Positions 49,201 through 55,723 are shown, numbered from the stretch's first letter. The stretch: DNA of 64,000 nucleotides from Ophiura sarsii (GCA_035610835.1 CM069452.1:8079109-8143108), one strand, 5' to 3'. Notes: generated from the letters alone by a model not told the origin. Numbers and translations: made by a program.

Positions 49201-51866
49201 AAAATGTAATCAATTTTACAAATGCAGCCATTTCTACATTTACATCTTGACCTCAGATGACCTTTGACCTTGGTATGTGACCTTTGACCTCATTAACATA
49301 TGAAGGTTTTTATGTTGCATCTATGACTAAAGTTTGGTTACAATTGGTCATTGTATGGAAAAGAAATGGACAAATGTAATCAATTTTACATATGCAGCCA
49401 CTTTTACATATACATCTTGACCTCGGATGACCTTTGACCTTGGTATGTGACCTTTGACCTCATTAACATATGAAGGTTCCCATGTTGCATCTATGACCGA
49501 AGTTTGATTGCAATTGGACATTGTATGGAAAAGAAATGGACAAAACAAAAAAGTGTATACCAAATTAAAACAAAAAGTGTATACCAAATTGTTGACACAC
49601 ACTACACACACAGACTACATACACACCCCTAGACTACACACTACATACGAAGGATGCAGCCATAAGGTCTCTCTCCTACGGACGACCTAAAAATGAAGTC
49701 GATCGCATGTTTTGTTTGTCTTTGGTGACCCTCTTTGCTGCACAACCAAATTTACAAATTGTTGACACACACTACACACACAGACTACATACACCTACAC
49801 AGACTACACACTACACACGAAGGATGCAGCCATAAGGTCTCTCTCCTACGGACGACCTAAAAATGAAGTCGATCGCATGTTTTGTTTGTCTTTGGTGACC
49901 CTCTTTGCTGCACAACCAAATTTACATGTTTGTCCACGAGCACAGTGATTTTCAATTGAAATGGCACACATTGGCATTTTCATATTTGAAATGTCACTTT
50001 TTAATTAAAATGTAGAACATTATAAGCATTTCATAGCATGGGTAGGGTAAATTGATTATGTTAACTTGCATGTAAGCAAGAAAGGATGCATCAAATTCCA
50101 ATTACATCACAAATGTACTCAAGTTTCCAAATTTGGATGAGAGACACATTTTTGGTTATGTTAATGTTAAGCATTTCATAGCATGGGTAGGGTAAATTGA
50201 TTATGTTAACCTACATGTAAGCAAGAAAGGATGCATCAAATTCCAATTACATCACAAATGTACTCAAGTTTCCAAATTTGAATGAGACACATTTTGCGAT
50301 CTGATGCATATTTTGGGTATCTCGTGGACAAACGTGTGAAATGGGTGCACAGGTAAAAAGGTTTACCAAAGGCAAACGAAAAATAATATTGCCTTCATTT
50401 TTTCACACAAATTTAGGTATAAAGGTATTCTTTTAACGTTTAAAAAAATTCAAACTTCAACTTAGTATTTAAAACAAGATGGCTTCTTTCCACTATTGCA
50501 GGGTTTTTTTACTCCCACTGTATTCACAGAAATGCTATGACTGAATAGAAACACCAAGTCAGGTCATCCTATGAAACACCATGGGCGGTTCTGGGGTAGA
50601 TAGTGGTTCTCGGATTGGGAGCTGTTCCTAGGCTCCGATAGGGTAGTCCCATGGTAGGACTATAACACTGGCCACCCATATTTTCAATTGGAAGATTTGT
50701 TACTACCAAAGAATACCTACATATTTTTTTCAAAAAAAGTTGCAATTTTATTCTTTTGAAAATGTTGAAATTCCAAATTCCAGGCCGCGATGAATTTTAT
50801 TTTTTTAATTGCCCGATCGGGCAAGGCTAGGTCAACTTTTACTTGCCCGATTATGCCCAAATAATATTGCCATATTTTTAAGACTTTTAAAATGGTATTG
50901 ATGGGTCAGATTTCTTGCCGATTATGCCATTTTTTGCCATCCTTATTTCGACAATCGGTAGCAAACTACACAATCGCGGCAGTTGCCAGTTTCCCTTCCC
51001 ATCATGCAATAGCCACTATCTTCAACTGACCTAAATCATCATTACGCATGCGTTGTGACCGTGAAAGAGGTCCATTTTACATTTCTTTCGGATTTTTTCG
51101 ACTTTCCGAAGCCCGAGAAAATGACGTCATGCTAATTAATAGAGACCACATGTTTTAACTCGAGATTACTCGAGATTTCAAGAGATCTTGCAAAATCGCC
51201 TCAACGCCACTCATGCGAGGTTCAAACATGTGCAGTAAGCCCTTCTATCGCCGAAATTGTGGCCTCTGATAGCGAGGTTCTTGTTTTTATGAGTGAAAAG
51301 CTACGAGCGGCACTGTTTTATTTATTAAATAATAACGGAAGGGAATTAAAGAAGGAATATGGGTACATCTTTGTGTTTCATTATATTTACAAACTCAAAA
51401 ACTGACTACAAACTTGTGATATTATTGCCAAACTTGCAACTTAATTATGTTTTCTGGTGAGCATACTTGCCCGATCGGGCAGTATGTCCTGTGGTTCAGC
51501 TAGCCCGGACAAAAAAATGGTTGCCCCGGGCTATCGGGCAGGTGATTAGTCGCAGCCTGCCAAATTCTAAAATCTTTTGCTTTGAATTTATCCTCACCGT
51601 TGGTCATTTAAAAACATTTATCGCCTTATTAACAGGACTTTTTGGCAAGTTTACCCATCATTCGATAATCAAGGTTAAACAAAATTCTGCCTGCCCACTC
51701 ACTCACTCCTCCTCAAAAAAGAAATAGCTGGAGGAGAACCAAACATTTGTTTTGCCTAATGAGATATAATCCCTTCTTACATAGCTAATTCTTCTGATGT
51801 GTCTGAATCCAGTAATTGAGACAGCTGTTCACAGCACCATTGCACTAGAAACTGTTCTGAAGACAT
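22177..51866 (-). CDS. TRIP4: TRIP4 / ASC-1 orthologue, complete 11-coding-exon gene
   Basis: TRIP4 (activating signal cointegrator 1) is a nuclear-receptor coactivator. It is also a subunit of the ASCC complex and, with ASCC3 and ASCC2, of the RQT complex that splits collided ribosomes. Seen here: 11 exons join with GT-AG borders and consistent phases into 1767 coding nt, 588 residues plus stop, close to the family length. Order of domains: N-terminal helical region (residues 1-80), a charged linker, a cysteine-rich zinc finger (about 193-232), a conserved central block ending in the DFAGRR motif (292-400), and a C-terminal ASCH domain (about 445-570) with WCLSMHQPWA, GIK-x-x-EGR and HRGRLWIAA motifs. 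No exon carries a stop or frameshift, so the gene looks functional. Introns make up about 94% of the span and are full of repeats. The assignment rests on recalled family motifs; no database search was run. Confidence 0.95.
22432..22658. mobile_element. Tc1/mariner-type MITE in TRIP4 intron 10
   Basis: 227 bp flanked by TA on both sides. Imperfect inverted repeats: left CAATAAAACTAGAAATGTTT, right complement of CGCAAACATTTCTGG. Ends about 190 bp from the exon 11 acceptor. Confidence 0.7.
22973..23288. mobile_element. hAT-like MITE in TRIP4 intron 10
   Basis: 316 bp with perfect 10-bp ends CAGTGGCGTA/TACGCCACTG. Internal GTGCGAAATTTT repeats are shared with 55970-56355. Confidence 0.65.
23289..25130. 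other. Intron 10 sequence without clear features
   Basis: Contains a 40-bp near-duplicate (GACCATTGAAGACTC twice near 23610-23660) and repeated GGGCAGGTA/TACCTGCCC words at 24835-25000. No genes. Confidence 0.45.
25130..27440 (+). repeat. Tandem array of about 20 units in TRIP4 intron 10
   Basis: Units of roughly 95-125 bp share CAACAAAAAGAACACACCA, ATCAAGATAGGCCTTACTGA and runs of TGACC. Flanking units keep full TGACCT half-sites, some as TGACCTCTGATGACCT (direct repeat with 4-bp spacing). Central units mostly carry TGACCCC. Long open frames here arise from the periodicity and are not genes. Confidence 0.9.
27478..27530 (+). repeat. 14-bp minisatellite
   Basis: About three copies of GGCATACGGCGGAC at the end of the intron 10 array. 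Confidence 0.75.
28010..28560 (+). repeat. AT-rich local duplication
   Basis: Two copies about 330-360 bp apart of a block with GATGAAAACGTG, AGTATCTGCTTGTTTAAAAA and CCGACCATCCGACCC, separated by poly-A/AAAT tracts and a run of T. Confidence 0.7.
28908..29151. mobile_element. MITE in TRIP4 intron 10
   Basis: 244 bp with terminal inverted repeats of about 30 bp starting AGGGTTGAGCGCCAGAAGG. It lies about 150 bp from exon 10. Confidence 0.8.
29298..29394 (-). CDS. TRIP4: TRIP4 coding exon 10, ASCH end
   Basis: 97 nt, phase 0 to 1. It encodes SSPYVFIVENPQELVVRFP and IKGKHKI, matching the conserved SPFVFICxNPQEMVVKFPIKG block. The split codon T|GG makes the tryptophan expected in the KIWKLD motif, which independently supports the join to exon 11. 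Confidence 0.95.
29683..29810 (+). repeat. tRNA-derived SINE in TRIP4 intron 9
   Basis: Contains A-box-like TGGCCTAGCGGTAGA and B-box GGGGTTCGAGCCCC, and a CTGTGAA anticodon-loop-like stretch. The T stem has a mismatch and acceptor pairing is poor, so a SINE head or pseudogene is likelier than a working tRNA. A perfect 22-bp palindrome (29651-29672, halves ATGGCGGAGTA) precedes it. Confidence 0.65.
30339..30436 (-). CDS. TRIP4: TRIP4 coding exon 9, ASCH
   Basis: 98 nt, phase 1 to 0. It encodes EDITFPSQYPIGCLLGCAD and VDCLPQEQYREQ, matching the family's P-x-GCLLGCVDLIDCL strand. Acceptor TTACAG; the donor GTATAG is weak. A 694-bp fold-back repeat begins 45 bp upstream of its acceptor. Confidence 0.94.
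30482..31175. mobile_element. Fold-back element in TRIP4 intron 8
   Basis: 694 bp forming one long imperfect hairpin centred near 30780. Arms begin GTGATGCAGCAC and end GTGCTGCATCAC; AAAT flanks both sides. The left half (including AACATGGGGAGGTC) is the complement of the right half. An extra ~100 bp interrupts the right arm. Confidence 0.85.
31176..32319. other. Intron 8 sequence, one minisatellite
   Basis: 31695-31755 holds about six copies of an 11-bp AAGTACATTGT/AAGTACATCGT unit. The rest shows no gene or terminal repeats. Confidence 0.5.
32320..32383 (-). ncRNA. mir-92: miR-92-family precursor hairpin, copy 1 (3'-most)
   Basis: Minus-strand hairpin in TRIP4 intron 8. The putative mature 22-mer is on the 3' arm at 32321-32342. 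It starts TATTGCACTT and carries the CCCCCGGCC core typical of miR-92, with seed ATTGCAC. The 5' arm GGGGGAGTGCCATGCTG pairs with it around a loop of about 15 nt. miR-92 mature strands come from the 3' arm, as here. This member has CATT rather than CTTT at its 3' end. Confidence 0.88.
32481..32542 (-). ncRNA. mir-92: miR-92-family precursor hairpin, copy 2
   Basis: Mature region at 32482-32503 on the minus strand, with seed ATTGCAC and the CCCCCGGCCTTT 3' half. The opposing arm contains GGCGAAGTGC, which pairs fully with GCACTTC, making this the best-paired middle stem of the array. Confidence 0.87.
32671..32737 (-). ncRNA. mir-92: miR-92-family precursor hairpin, copy 3
   Basis: Mature region at 32672-32693. 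The seed ATTGCAC is intact. One C-to-T change in the core gives CCCTCGGCC, opposite a G-rich 5' arm so that wobble pairing is possible. The loop is slightly longer than in the other copies. Confidence 0.85.
32849..32912 (-). ncRNA. mir-92: miR-92-family precursor hairpin, copy 4
   Basis: Mature region at 32850-32871, identical to that of copy 2. The 5' arm differs, so the stems have diverged while the mature strand has been kept. Confidence 0.88.
33026..33089 (-). ncRNA. mir-92: miR-92-family precursor hairpin, copy 5
   Basis: Mature region at 33027-33048. Base 1 is C instead of T; the seed ATTGCAC (bases 2-8) is unchanged. The stem pairs CAAAGG with CCTTTG at the base and GGGGGAGTGC with GCACTTCCCCC in the middle. 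Confidence 0.88.
33194..33257 (-). ncRNA. mir-92: miR-92-family precursor hairpin, copy 6 (compensatory change)
   Basis: Mature region at 33195-33216. Base 9 is A instead of T (GCACA rather than GCACT). The opposite arm has TGTGC rather than AGTGC, so the base pair is kept as T-A instead of A-T. The seed is unchanged. This is covariation across the stem. Confidence 0.88.
33350..33412 (-). ncRNA. mir-92: miR-92-family precursor hairpin, copy 7
   Basis: Mature region at 33351-33372, identical to copies 2, 4 and 8. The 5' arm reads GGGGTAGTGCTATGCTG on the minus strand. Confidence 0.88.
33508..33573 (-). ncRNA. mir-92: miR-92-family precursor hairpin, copy 8 (5'-most)
   Basis: Mature region at 33509-33530, identical to copies 2, 4 and 7. 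In TRIP4 transcript direction this is the first hairpin, about 1.9 kb after the exon 8 donor. Confidence 0.87.
34589..34746. mobile_element. Short inverted-repeat element in intron 8
   Basis: Ends ATAATATTAAGCAGAAC and its near-complement GTTTTGCTTAATATTAT with AGATTGCCA inside each arm. A TAA microsatellite precedes it at about 34485. Confidence 0.6.
34853..35048 (+). repeat. Tandem duplication in intron 8
   Basis: A block of about 100 bp (CAAAGATTAAAACACTAAAC to CGACAACCACTACAGAC) occurs twice head to tail, nearly identical. Confidence 0.85.
35070..35414. mobile_element. TTAA-type (piggyBac-like) MITE, copy 2, in intron 8
   Basis: 345 bp with ends AGGTAGATG/CATCTACCT, flanked by TTAA at 35066-35069 and 35415-35418. 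The uninterrupted target sequence survives at 52145-52180, where CAAATCTTGC-TTAA runs straight into ACAGTGTTGTTACGC. Confidence 0.9.
35508..35629 (-). CDS. TRIP4: TRIP4 coding exon 8, ASCH core
   Basis: 122 nt, phase 2 to 1. It encodes the split isoleucine and then HEGRTWYSSHRGRLWIAAG, completing the G-x-K-x-x-E-x-R motif begun in exon 7. A piggyBac-like MITE lies about 90 bp downstream in intron 8. Confidence 0.95.
36068..36168. repeat. Hairpin element in intron 7
   Basis: CGTCAGCCTGTTTCGATAAT and the complementary ATTATAGAAGCAGGCTGACG form a stem of about 36 bp. A half copy occurs at 35727-35762. Confidence 0.75.
36702..36862. mobile_element. Short inverted-repeat element in intron 7
   Basis: Ends TCTATTTGGC...ACAGTGAC and GTCACTGT...GCCAAATAGA, about 160 bp. 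Confidence 0.5.
36945..37020 (+). repeat. tRNA-Gly-like SINE head in intron 7
   Basis: TTAGTTGGGTAGGC, CTGCCAT anticodon loop (GCC) and GGGTTTGATCCC B box resemble a decayed tRNA-Gly(GCC). A T-rich stretch follows. Confidence 0.5.
37174..37361 (-). CDS. TRIP4: TRIP4 coding exon 7, start of ASCH domain
   Basis: 188 nt, phase 0 to 2. After a variable linker it encodes RIQDRELLEM and then DEGWCLSMHQPWATLLVTGIK, the first strand and helix of the ASCH domain. ASCH domains are PUA-like folds that bind nucleic acid. Acceptor TTTCAG after a pyrimidine tract; donor GTAAGT. Confidence 0.96.
37601..37690 (+). repeat. tRNA-Gly-like SINE head in intron 6
   Basis: CCTTAGCTCAGTTGG A box, CTGCCAC anticodon loop (GCC), AGGTTCGATCTCC B box. 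Stems do not close properly, so not a functional tRNA. Possibly the same family as 36945-37020. Confidence 0.6.
38260..38584 (-). CDS. TRIP4: TRIP4 coding exon 6
   Basis: 325 nt, phase 2 to 0, the largest exon. It encodes RRTQVIDDESDYY, WLSDKERETL and HASRL-x-KKFTLDFAGRRVIED, the best conserved central block of TRIP4. It ends NPTIAGPAPQ. Acceptor ATTTCAG; the donor is the slightly weak GTTTGT. Confidence 0.95.
39106..39488. mobile_element. Mariner-type MITE carrying a SINE, intron 5
   Basis: Flanked by TA; ends CAGGGCGAGTCAAAAAC and the complement of CAGGGTAAGTTTTAAAA. It encloses the SINE at 39228-39400. Confidence 0.5.
39228..39400 (+). repeat. tRNA-derived SINE with conserved central domain
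   Basis: GTTGGCGCAGCGGTTAG A box, CCCGGGTCAATTC B-box remnant, and TTCTCCGGGTACTCTGGTTT, the core of a SINE domain that recurs in many animal genomes. Confidence 0.75.
40090..40274 (-). CDS. TRIP4: TRIP4 coding exon 5
   Basis: 185 nt, phase 0 to 2. It opens with VCTREEQEIL, continuing the zinc-finger block, and ends with KAMAHKDKLLEYDKT, which matches the conserved KAxxHKDKLLEFDR region of TRIP4. Acceptor GTAACAG, donor GTAAAT. It has no internal run long enough to appear as a stand-alone reading frame. Confidence 0.93.
41102..41344 (-). CDS. TRIP4: TRIP4 coding exon 4, zinc finger
   Basis: 243 nt, phase 0 to 0. It encodes the KFVPLYSKEGED and LPGRHKCECQ motifs followed by NCLKCGRVVC and GSGPCLFCGTL, the signature zf-C2HC5 finger of ASC-1. 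Cysteines fall at about residues 195, 197, 208, 211, 216, 224 and 227 of the assembled protein. In the family this finger binds partner proteins, including the ASCC subunits. Confidence 0.96.
41681..41750 (-). repeat. tRNA-Thr(TGT)-like pseudogene or SINE head, intron 3
   Basis: Minus strand: GTGGCTCAGTTGGTAGAGCG D arm, ACTTGTAACC anticodon loop with TGT, GTGGGTTCAAACCCC T arm. The T stem cannot form five pairs together with a good acceptor stem, so function is unlikely. Lies about 340 bp upstream of TRIP4 exon 4 on the transcript. Confidence 0.6.
41957..43805. mobile_element. Repeat element with DR1-rich tandem core, intron 3
   Basis: Bounded by TAGGTCGTCCGT and its complement ACGGACGACCTA. 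The core is about eight units of 165-200 bp, each with TGACCTCAGATGACCTTTGA and GTGACCTTTGACCTCATTAA. TGACCTTTGACCT is the complement of a consensus DR1 (AGGTCA-A-AGGTCA). Homologous to 48525-49689. Confidence 0.85.
42589..42811 (+). mobile_element. Insertion in the DR1 array, solo-LTR-like
   Basis: 223 bp starting TGTTTACACGG, flanked by 6-bp TAGGTT on both sides (42583-42588 and 42812-42817). Uninterrupted sister units read GTTAGGTTACAATTGG. Contains CTATATAAG and AATAAAG, as an LTR promoter and poly-A signal would, but does not end in CA. Confidence 0.6.
44168..44280 (+). repeat. Perfect 56-bp tandem duplication, intron 3
   Basis: GGTAAAGGGCTTTCACTATT onward occurs twice without differences, ending about 75 bp from the exon 3 donor. 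Confidence 0.9.
44356..44559 (-). CDS. TRIP4: TRIP4 coding exon 3
   Basis: 204 nt, phase 0 to 0. It encodes a lysine-rich linker (KTRSKEKEKKPGGYEKLD) that is poorly conserved in the family. The assignment rests on open frame, splice sites (CTATAG acceptor, GTAAGA donor) and position between exons 2 and 4. A perfect 56-bp tandem duplication lies just downstream in intron 3. Confidence 0.8.
45125..45281 (-). CDS. TRIP4: TRIP4 coding exon 2
   Basis: 157 nt, entered in phase 2 and left in phase 0. It encodes YLLAIDVPSEVEEYLQGLL and FIQDFIDRRW, the conserved N-terminal helical region of ASC-1. The acceptor is TTTGCAG and the donor GTATAA. The split isoleucine codon forms correctly with exon 1. 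Confidence 0.93.
45415..48030. mobile_element. 2.6-kb non-autonomous transposon with repeated 18-bp word, intron 1
   Basis: 2616 bp with perfect 18-bp ends GGCTCATTCCATGAAGTT, flanked by CTAT (45411-45414 and 48031-48034). No coding capacity. The word GGTGTCCATGTAGCATCG or close variants occurs about nine times, at 45707, 45733, 45918, 46092 (inverted), 46111, 46810, 47004, 47460 and 47820. A second transposon is nested at 47100-47363. Confidence 0.8.
47100..47363. mobile_element. TA-flanked MITE filled with a palindromic minisatellite
   Basis: 264 bp, ends CAGTACAGCTCGAAATAGAA, flanked by TA on both sides. The interior is about 20 copies of TGTCATTGCAA, so CATTGCAATG palindromes recur. Confidence 0.88.
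48525..49689. repeat. DR1-rich tandem element, second copy
   Basis: Same ends and unit as 41957-43805 but about five units. Lies wholly inside the mariner-type element. Confidence 0.85.
49590..49925 (+). repeat. 168-bp tandem duplication
   Basis: Block from TTGTTGACACACACTACACA to GCACAACCAAATTTACA occurs twice, nearly identical. Confidence 0.85.
50028..50298 (+). repeat. 135-bp tandem duplication
   Basis: AGCATTTCATAGCATGGGTA to TCAAGTTTCCAAATTTG occurs twice. A separate inverted pair GTTTGTCCACGAG (49929) and CTCGTGGACAAAC (50321) brackets the region. Confidence 0.85.
50784..51568 (+). repeat. Dispersed repeat A, copy 2, intron 1
   Basis: Homologous to 650-1413 in the same orientation; ends carry TGCCCGATCGGGCA. 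It ends about 210 bp from TRIP4 exon 1. Confidence 0.8.
51781..51866 (-). CDS. TRIP4: TRIP4 coding exon 1 (start codon)
   Basis: 86 nt. It begins ATG at 51866 and encodes MSSEQFLVQWCCEQLSQ onward, ending in SEELA plus two bases. Donor is GTAAGAAG. The N-terminal pattern (hydrophobic-W-C, then L-D-x-x-SEE) matches the start of TRIP4 proteins. The ATG is only 7 nt inside a strong splice acceptor, so the 5' UTR is spliced. Confidence 0.9.
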
Positions 51867-51893
51867 GTTGATTCTGCATGGAAGAGAAAATAA
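51867..51893 (-). other. Splice acceptor just upstream of the TRIP4 ATG
   Basis: On the minus strand, a pyrimidine-rich tract followed by CCATGCAG abuts AATCAACATG. This implies at least one non-coding 5' exon farther upstream, above 51893. The promoter is therefore not next to the start codon and may lie near or beyond the assembly gap. Confidence 0.7.
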
Positions 51894-52960
51894 AATAAAA
51901 ATGCACATTTTAAGCCAGATCACCTTGAATTATGGGTGTATGCTTGGTGTAAGATATTTCATGTATTTATAAGTTAGACTAGTGTCCAGACTTATTACGG
52001 ATTAAAGCTGTATAATCCTTTAATCACTCAATAGACTAATAGAGGATTTGGTGCTAGGTTAGTTTCGTGATGTCTTACACCAAGGATAAACCGAATTATG
52101 AAAAGCCCTTGACACAACTGTTTAATGCATCATACACTATTATAGACTAGATACAAATCTTGCTTAAACAGTGTTGTTACGCTTTATTCTGCTGCAGACT
52201 TGTTGAAAGTCTAGTATCATTCACATGAATGTATGTTGGATTTGACAGTTTCCCTAGGACCTTCCCTTAGCATGCTTAGTGCCGGAGTCTACAGGTAAAC
52301 CTCCTGCTGCAGAGTATTGCACTTTTAAATACATAGTTGTATTAATTTAAGTTGTTCGTGCATAAACCTGTATGGGCGAGCAATCAGATGACGACACGCT
52401 TTGACATAATTCCAAATAGGTAAGCGACAGTGCGTACATATCCAAGATTCTCTGACTTTGATTAAGGCTAATGAAAGTCAATGCCTACATTGTAGGTTCC
52501 GGTTTCATAGATTTCCAACGAGGCATCTATTTCATTATTCATTATTTCGGCCGATTTCATTATCTTACATTTTTTGACATTTTTGATGCAAATTGACACA
52601 TATTAATAATATGCTGGTCGCAATATTTCTTCACACATAATTTATCTCATGTAGATTTTAAGTGTGTAATGTGTTTTTATCTCTTTGTCGCTTGTACATT
52701 ACTTATACTACTTATTTGATTGGTGCTTAAAGGGGAACTAAAAGGAAGTTTTTTTTGGAATTTTGTGAGTGCTGTAATTATTGAACTATGACTCAAATGT
52801 ATACAAAAGAATATATTATTGGAAAGGAAATGGAGAGAATTCAAATTTTGCATCGATTTTGACCAAAAATGTTGATTTTTTGAGAAAATCACAACAACAA
52901 AAATAATTTTCAGTAAAAAATGCCCAAATCGCTATATGATGATGTTAAGACACTAACTTA
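51894..52960. other. Upstream flank of TRIP4 coding exon 1
   Basis: AT-rich and without CpG-rich stretches. Holds the empty target site of the TTAA MITE at 52145-52180. The non-coding first exon of TRIP4 was not identified here. Confidence 0.45.
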
Positions 52961-53060
52961 NNNNNNNNNNNNNNNNNNNNNNNNNNNNNNNNNNNNNNNN
53001 NNNNNNNNNNNNNNNNNNNNNNNNNNNNNNNNNNNNNNNNNNNNNNNNNNNNNNNNNNNN
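52961..53060. other. Assembly gap, 100 N
   Basis: Exactly 100 N, the usual placeholder for a gap of unknown size. Confidence 0.99.
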
Positions 53061-53116
53061 CTAGTGATTTTTTATTTGTCCTTAATACAACGAGATGGTG
53101 AACTTTACTCATTTTA

Positions 53117-53230
53117 GGGACGCACCATTATATACTCAGGAGGGTTGGGCATGGAAGCTTTCTAAAAAAAAAAAATTGCCCACTATCCAGGGAAAACAAC
53201 AACTTTACCCACCAACCCGGAAACAAAAAT
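53117..53230. mobile_element. Truncated copy of the 55428-55723 MITE
   Basis: GGGACGCACCATTATATACT to TTTACCCACCAACC matches the complement of 55600-55723. The other end is missing, possibly lost beside the assembly gap. Confidence 0.7.
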
Positions 53231-53499
53231 GGTTGTCGCATATTGATGACTATTATTTCGAAATGTGTCGTCATATATTGAGGTTATGCGGATCGAATAG
53301 GCATATGTCAACGTGCAGTATTTTTGATGAAGGGTACAACCATGATTGTCGACTGTTTTAAGTTTGTGTGATTAAATGTTGATTACTATATTATCATGTT
53401 TCTATTTGGTTATTCATTGGTGTCTCTCGTTTATTTTGTCTCTAATCAAGTCCAAGTTTCATGCACAATTATGTCATTTTTTAACGCAAGGAGAGCGTT

Positions 53500-53690
53500 T
53501 CTAGGCCATTCAGACACGCTAAAACCAGACAGCTTCAAGGGGGCTCCGCTCCCTTAACCCCCGCAGGGGCGTTGCCCCTTGACCCCACCGGGGCCCTTAG
53601 GCGGGCCCCTGGACCCCACGCCATTGGTGCTAGGACTCAAATATTTGGCGCCCCCCCTCAACACAAGACGCTGGGTTCGCCCCTGATGTT
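53500..53690 (+). repeat. GC-rich repeat
   Basis: GGGGCTCCGCTCCC, CCCCGCAGGGGCG, GCCCCTTGACCCC and GGCGGGCCCCTGGACCCC form short inverted pairs. It stands out from the AT-rich surroundings. A CpG-rich promoter is possible but repeat-like structure is more likely. Confidence 0.5.
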
Positions 53691-54070
53691 ACATACATGA
53701 GTACAACAAACATGCCTATTCTTGGTACAGTCATCATAATAGCCCGATTGCTGGCACCAACCCACAACAAACAAAAGTATTACTGCTTTATCAGCAGCTT
53801 GCCTCCCAACATGTCAAGCGCTGTTATTTAACCTTATAATGCATGATGTGTGTGCCTCCTTTGTGTGAGTCGATCAAGATATTTATGACACGTTTCAGAA
53901 TCTAGGGTGTGACAAACAGGATTACATAGTGGTGTGAATTCCTCCTTCTATTCTATATAATGTAAAGAATATCATCAATAATCATGACTTAATAATAATG
54001 CCATGAGAATGATTTCAAAGGTTAAATTCACACATTCCTTCCACTTCACCACATTATTTGACATACATAT

Positions 54071-54146
54071 TCATGATTGCAGTGTGGTTTTCGATTACTG
54101 AAATCATGAAATACTTCAAATCCCACATCTATGACACAGTATCAAA
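54071..54146 (+). repeat. Dispersed repeat, copy of 1-80
   Basis: Near-identical to the first 76 bases of the window, same orientation. Confidence 0.8.
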
Positions 54147-54889
54147 AGTAAGGTGCCTTCATCCAATTTATTTATGATTAGGAATGCGAACAAGAATAAT
54201 TATAATTTTGTGAGGCCTTATTACAGTATACTCAAACAGCAAATTCAAGACCTTATCCGATTTTAACCAAATGTGTTGCATATGGTACAGTTTGATTAAA
54301 CGAAAAAAAGATTAAGCATAATATCCGGGTCAAAGGTCAAGAAAGGGTCACTAGGGGTCAAATTGTCAAATTCAAATAATTTCACTCAAAATGCTACTCC
54401 TTGAGAGGAAATGACTGATGACTGTCAGAATTGGTCAAAAGATTCCTTTGGTCAATGCACATACACGTTGTTCATAGCCTGACGACAATATTATGTGACC
54501 CATCATATTAAAATGGACATGTTGGAGGTCTAAGTCAAATCTGAGTTATTCGGTATGACTTGAAAGAGCACATTTTAAGCTTTGAAATTATACCATGTTG
54601 AAGGTTATCAGACTTTGTAATCACAAGATATTTGAAGAAGCATATTTGTTTCTATTATTTTCTTTATATTTCACCAAATACATGTACACTGGCCTCAAAA
54701 ACTATGTTTGCCGACAACATGTCCTTTTTGATGTGATTGGTCACATATGTCTCTTATAACATGCGTCACAATTGGCTTACCTAAGAAGATACAGATCCAT
54801 GGGGTCACCACCAGTAGTGCACAATGTGTATCATACAAGATACAGATCCATAGGGTCACCCCAGTTCACAATGTGTAGCATAAAAGAAG

Positions 54890-55427
54890 ATAGGAGTGTA
54901 ACTAGAGGTAGAGAGGCTTGCCCTCCCTGATGCCCCCAAATGAAATGACAGTTATGCCTCCCCATGATCACAGGCCAGTCACCCCTCATGCCCCCCCCCC
55001 CCCCCCCCCATTGCAAGAGTGTAACTAGAGGTGGAGGTGGGGAGGGAGGCTTGCCCTCCCTGATGCCCCCAAATGAAATGACAGTTATGCCTCCCCATGA
55101 TCACAGGCCAGTCACCCCTCATGCCCCCCCCCCCCCCCCCCCCCATTGCAAGAGTGTAACTAGAGGTGGAGGTGGGGAGGGAGGCTTGCCCTCCCTGATG
55201 CCCCCAAATGAAATGACAGTTATGCCTCCCCATGATCACAGGCCAGTCACCCCTCATGCCCCCCCCCCCCCCCCCCCCCCATTGCAAGAGTGTAACTAGA
55301 GGTGGAGGTGGGGAGAGAGGCTTGCCCTCCCTGATGCCCCCAAATGAAATGACAGTTATGCCTCCCCATGAACACAGGCCAGTCCCCCCTCATGCTCCCC
55401 CCCCCCCCCCCCCTTGCAGGAGTGTAA
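54890..55427 (+). repeat. Tandem array with C runs
   Basis: Four units of about 125 bp (GTGTAACTAGAGGTGGAGG, TGATGCCCCCAAATGAAATG) each ending in 14-22 C. A fifth partial unit continues at 55724-55800 after a MITE insertion. Long frames on both strands are artefacts. Confidence 0.9.
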
Positions 55428-55723
55428 GGGACACACCATTTGATTTTCAGGGGGGGGGGGCATGGAAGTTGGGGTCTGGCGGACATTTTTGTTTGTTTGT
55501 TTGCAAAGCCGGCAACGTTTTTCTTTTTTAAGGTTTTACTGTTTTTCTTCATATTGAGTTGGGTGAGTCAGTTTTTTTCTTCTTTTTTACTCAGCAATGG
55601 GTCAACTTCTTTTTTTTTTTTTTTTTTCCTGGTTGGTGGGCAAAGTTGTTGTTTTCCTGGATAGTGGGCAATTTTTTTAAAACTTCCATGCCCCCCCCCC
55701 CCGAGTATCTAATGGTGCGTCCC
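55428..55723. mobile_element. PIF/Harbinger-like MITE inside the C-run array
   Basis: 296 bp with ends GGGACACACCATT and GGTGCGTCCC plus long G/C runs and CATGGAAGTT in each arm, flanked by TAA (55425-55427 and 55724-55726). The undisturbed array unit reads GTGTAACTAGAGG, showing the empty site. Confidence 0.88.

Larger units (their letters stand above)
48384..50520. mobile_element. 2.1-kb mariner-type element carrying the DR1 array, intron 1
   Basis: Flanked by TA; terminal repeats of about 45 bp (CAGGGTGAGTCAAAAAAACT and CAGTGGGAGTAAAAAAACCC, both continuing CTGCAATAGTGGAAAGAAGC). No transposase. Contains the element 48525-49689, a 168-bp duplication (49590-49925) and a 135-bp duplication (50028-50298). 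Confidence 0.85.

Noticed and set aside
43470..49611. Near-identical minus-strand frames at 43470-43754 and 49348-49611
   Set aside because: Both are the same repeat element translated antisense; no evidence of a gene.
53095..53361. 88-codon frame after the assembly gap
   Set aside because: Its first part is antisense of the Harbinger-like MITE end.
54964..55531. Proline- and glycine-rich frames on both strands
   Set aside because: Produced by the C-run tandem array; mirrored on both strands.
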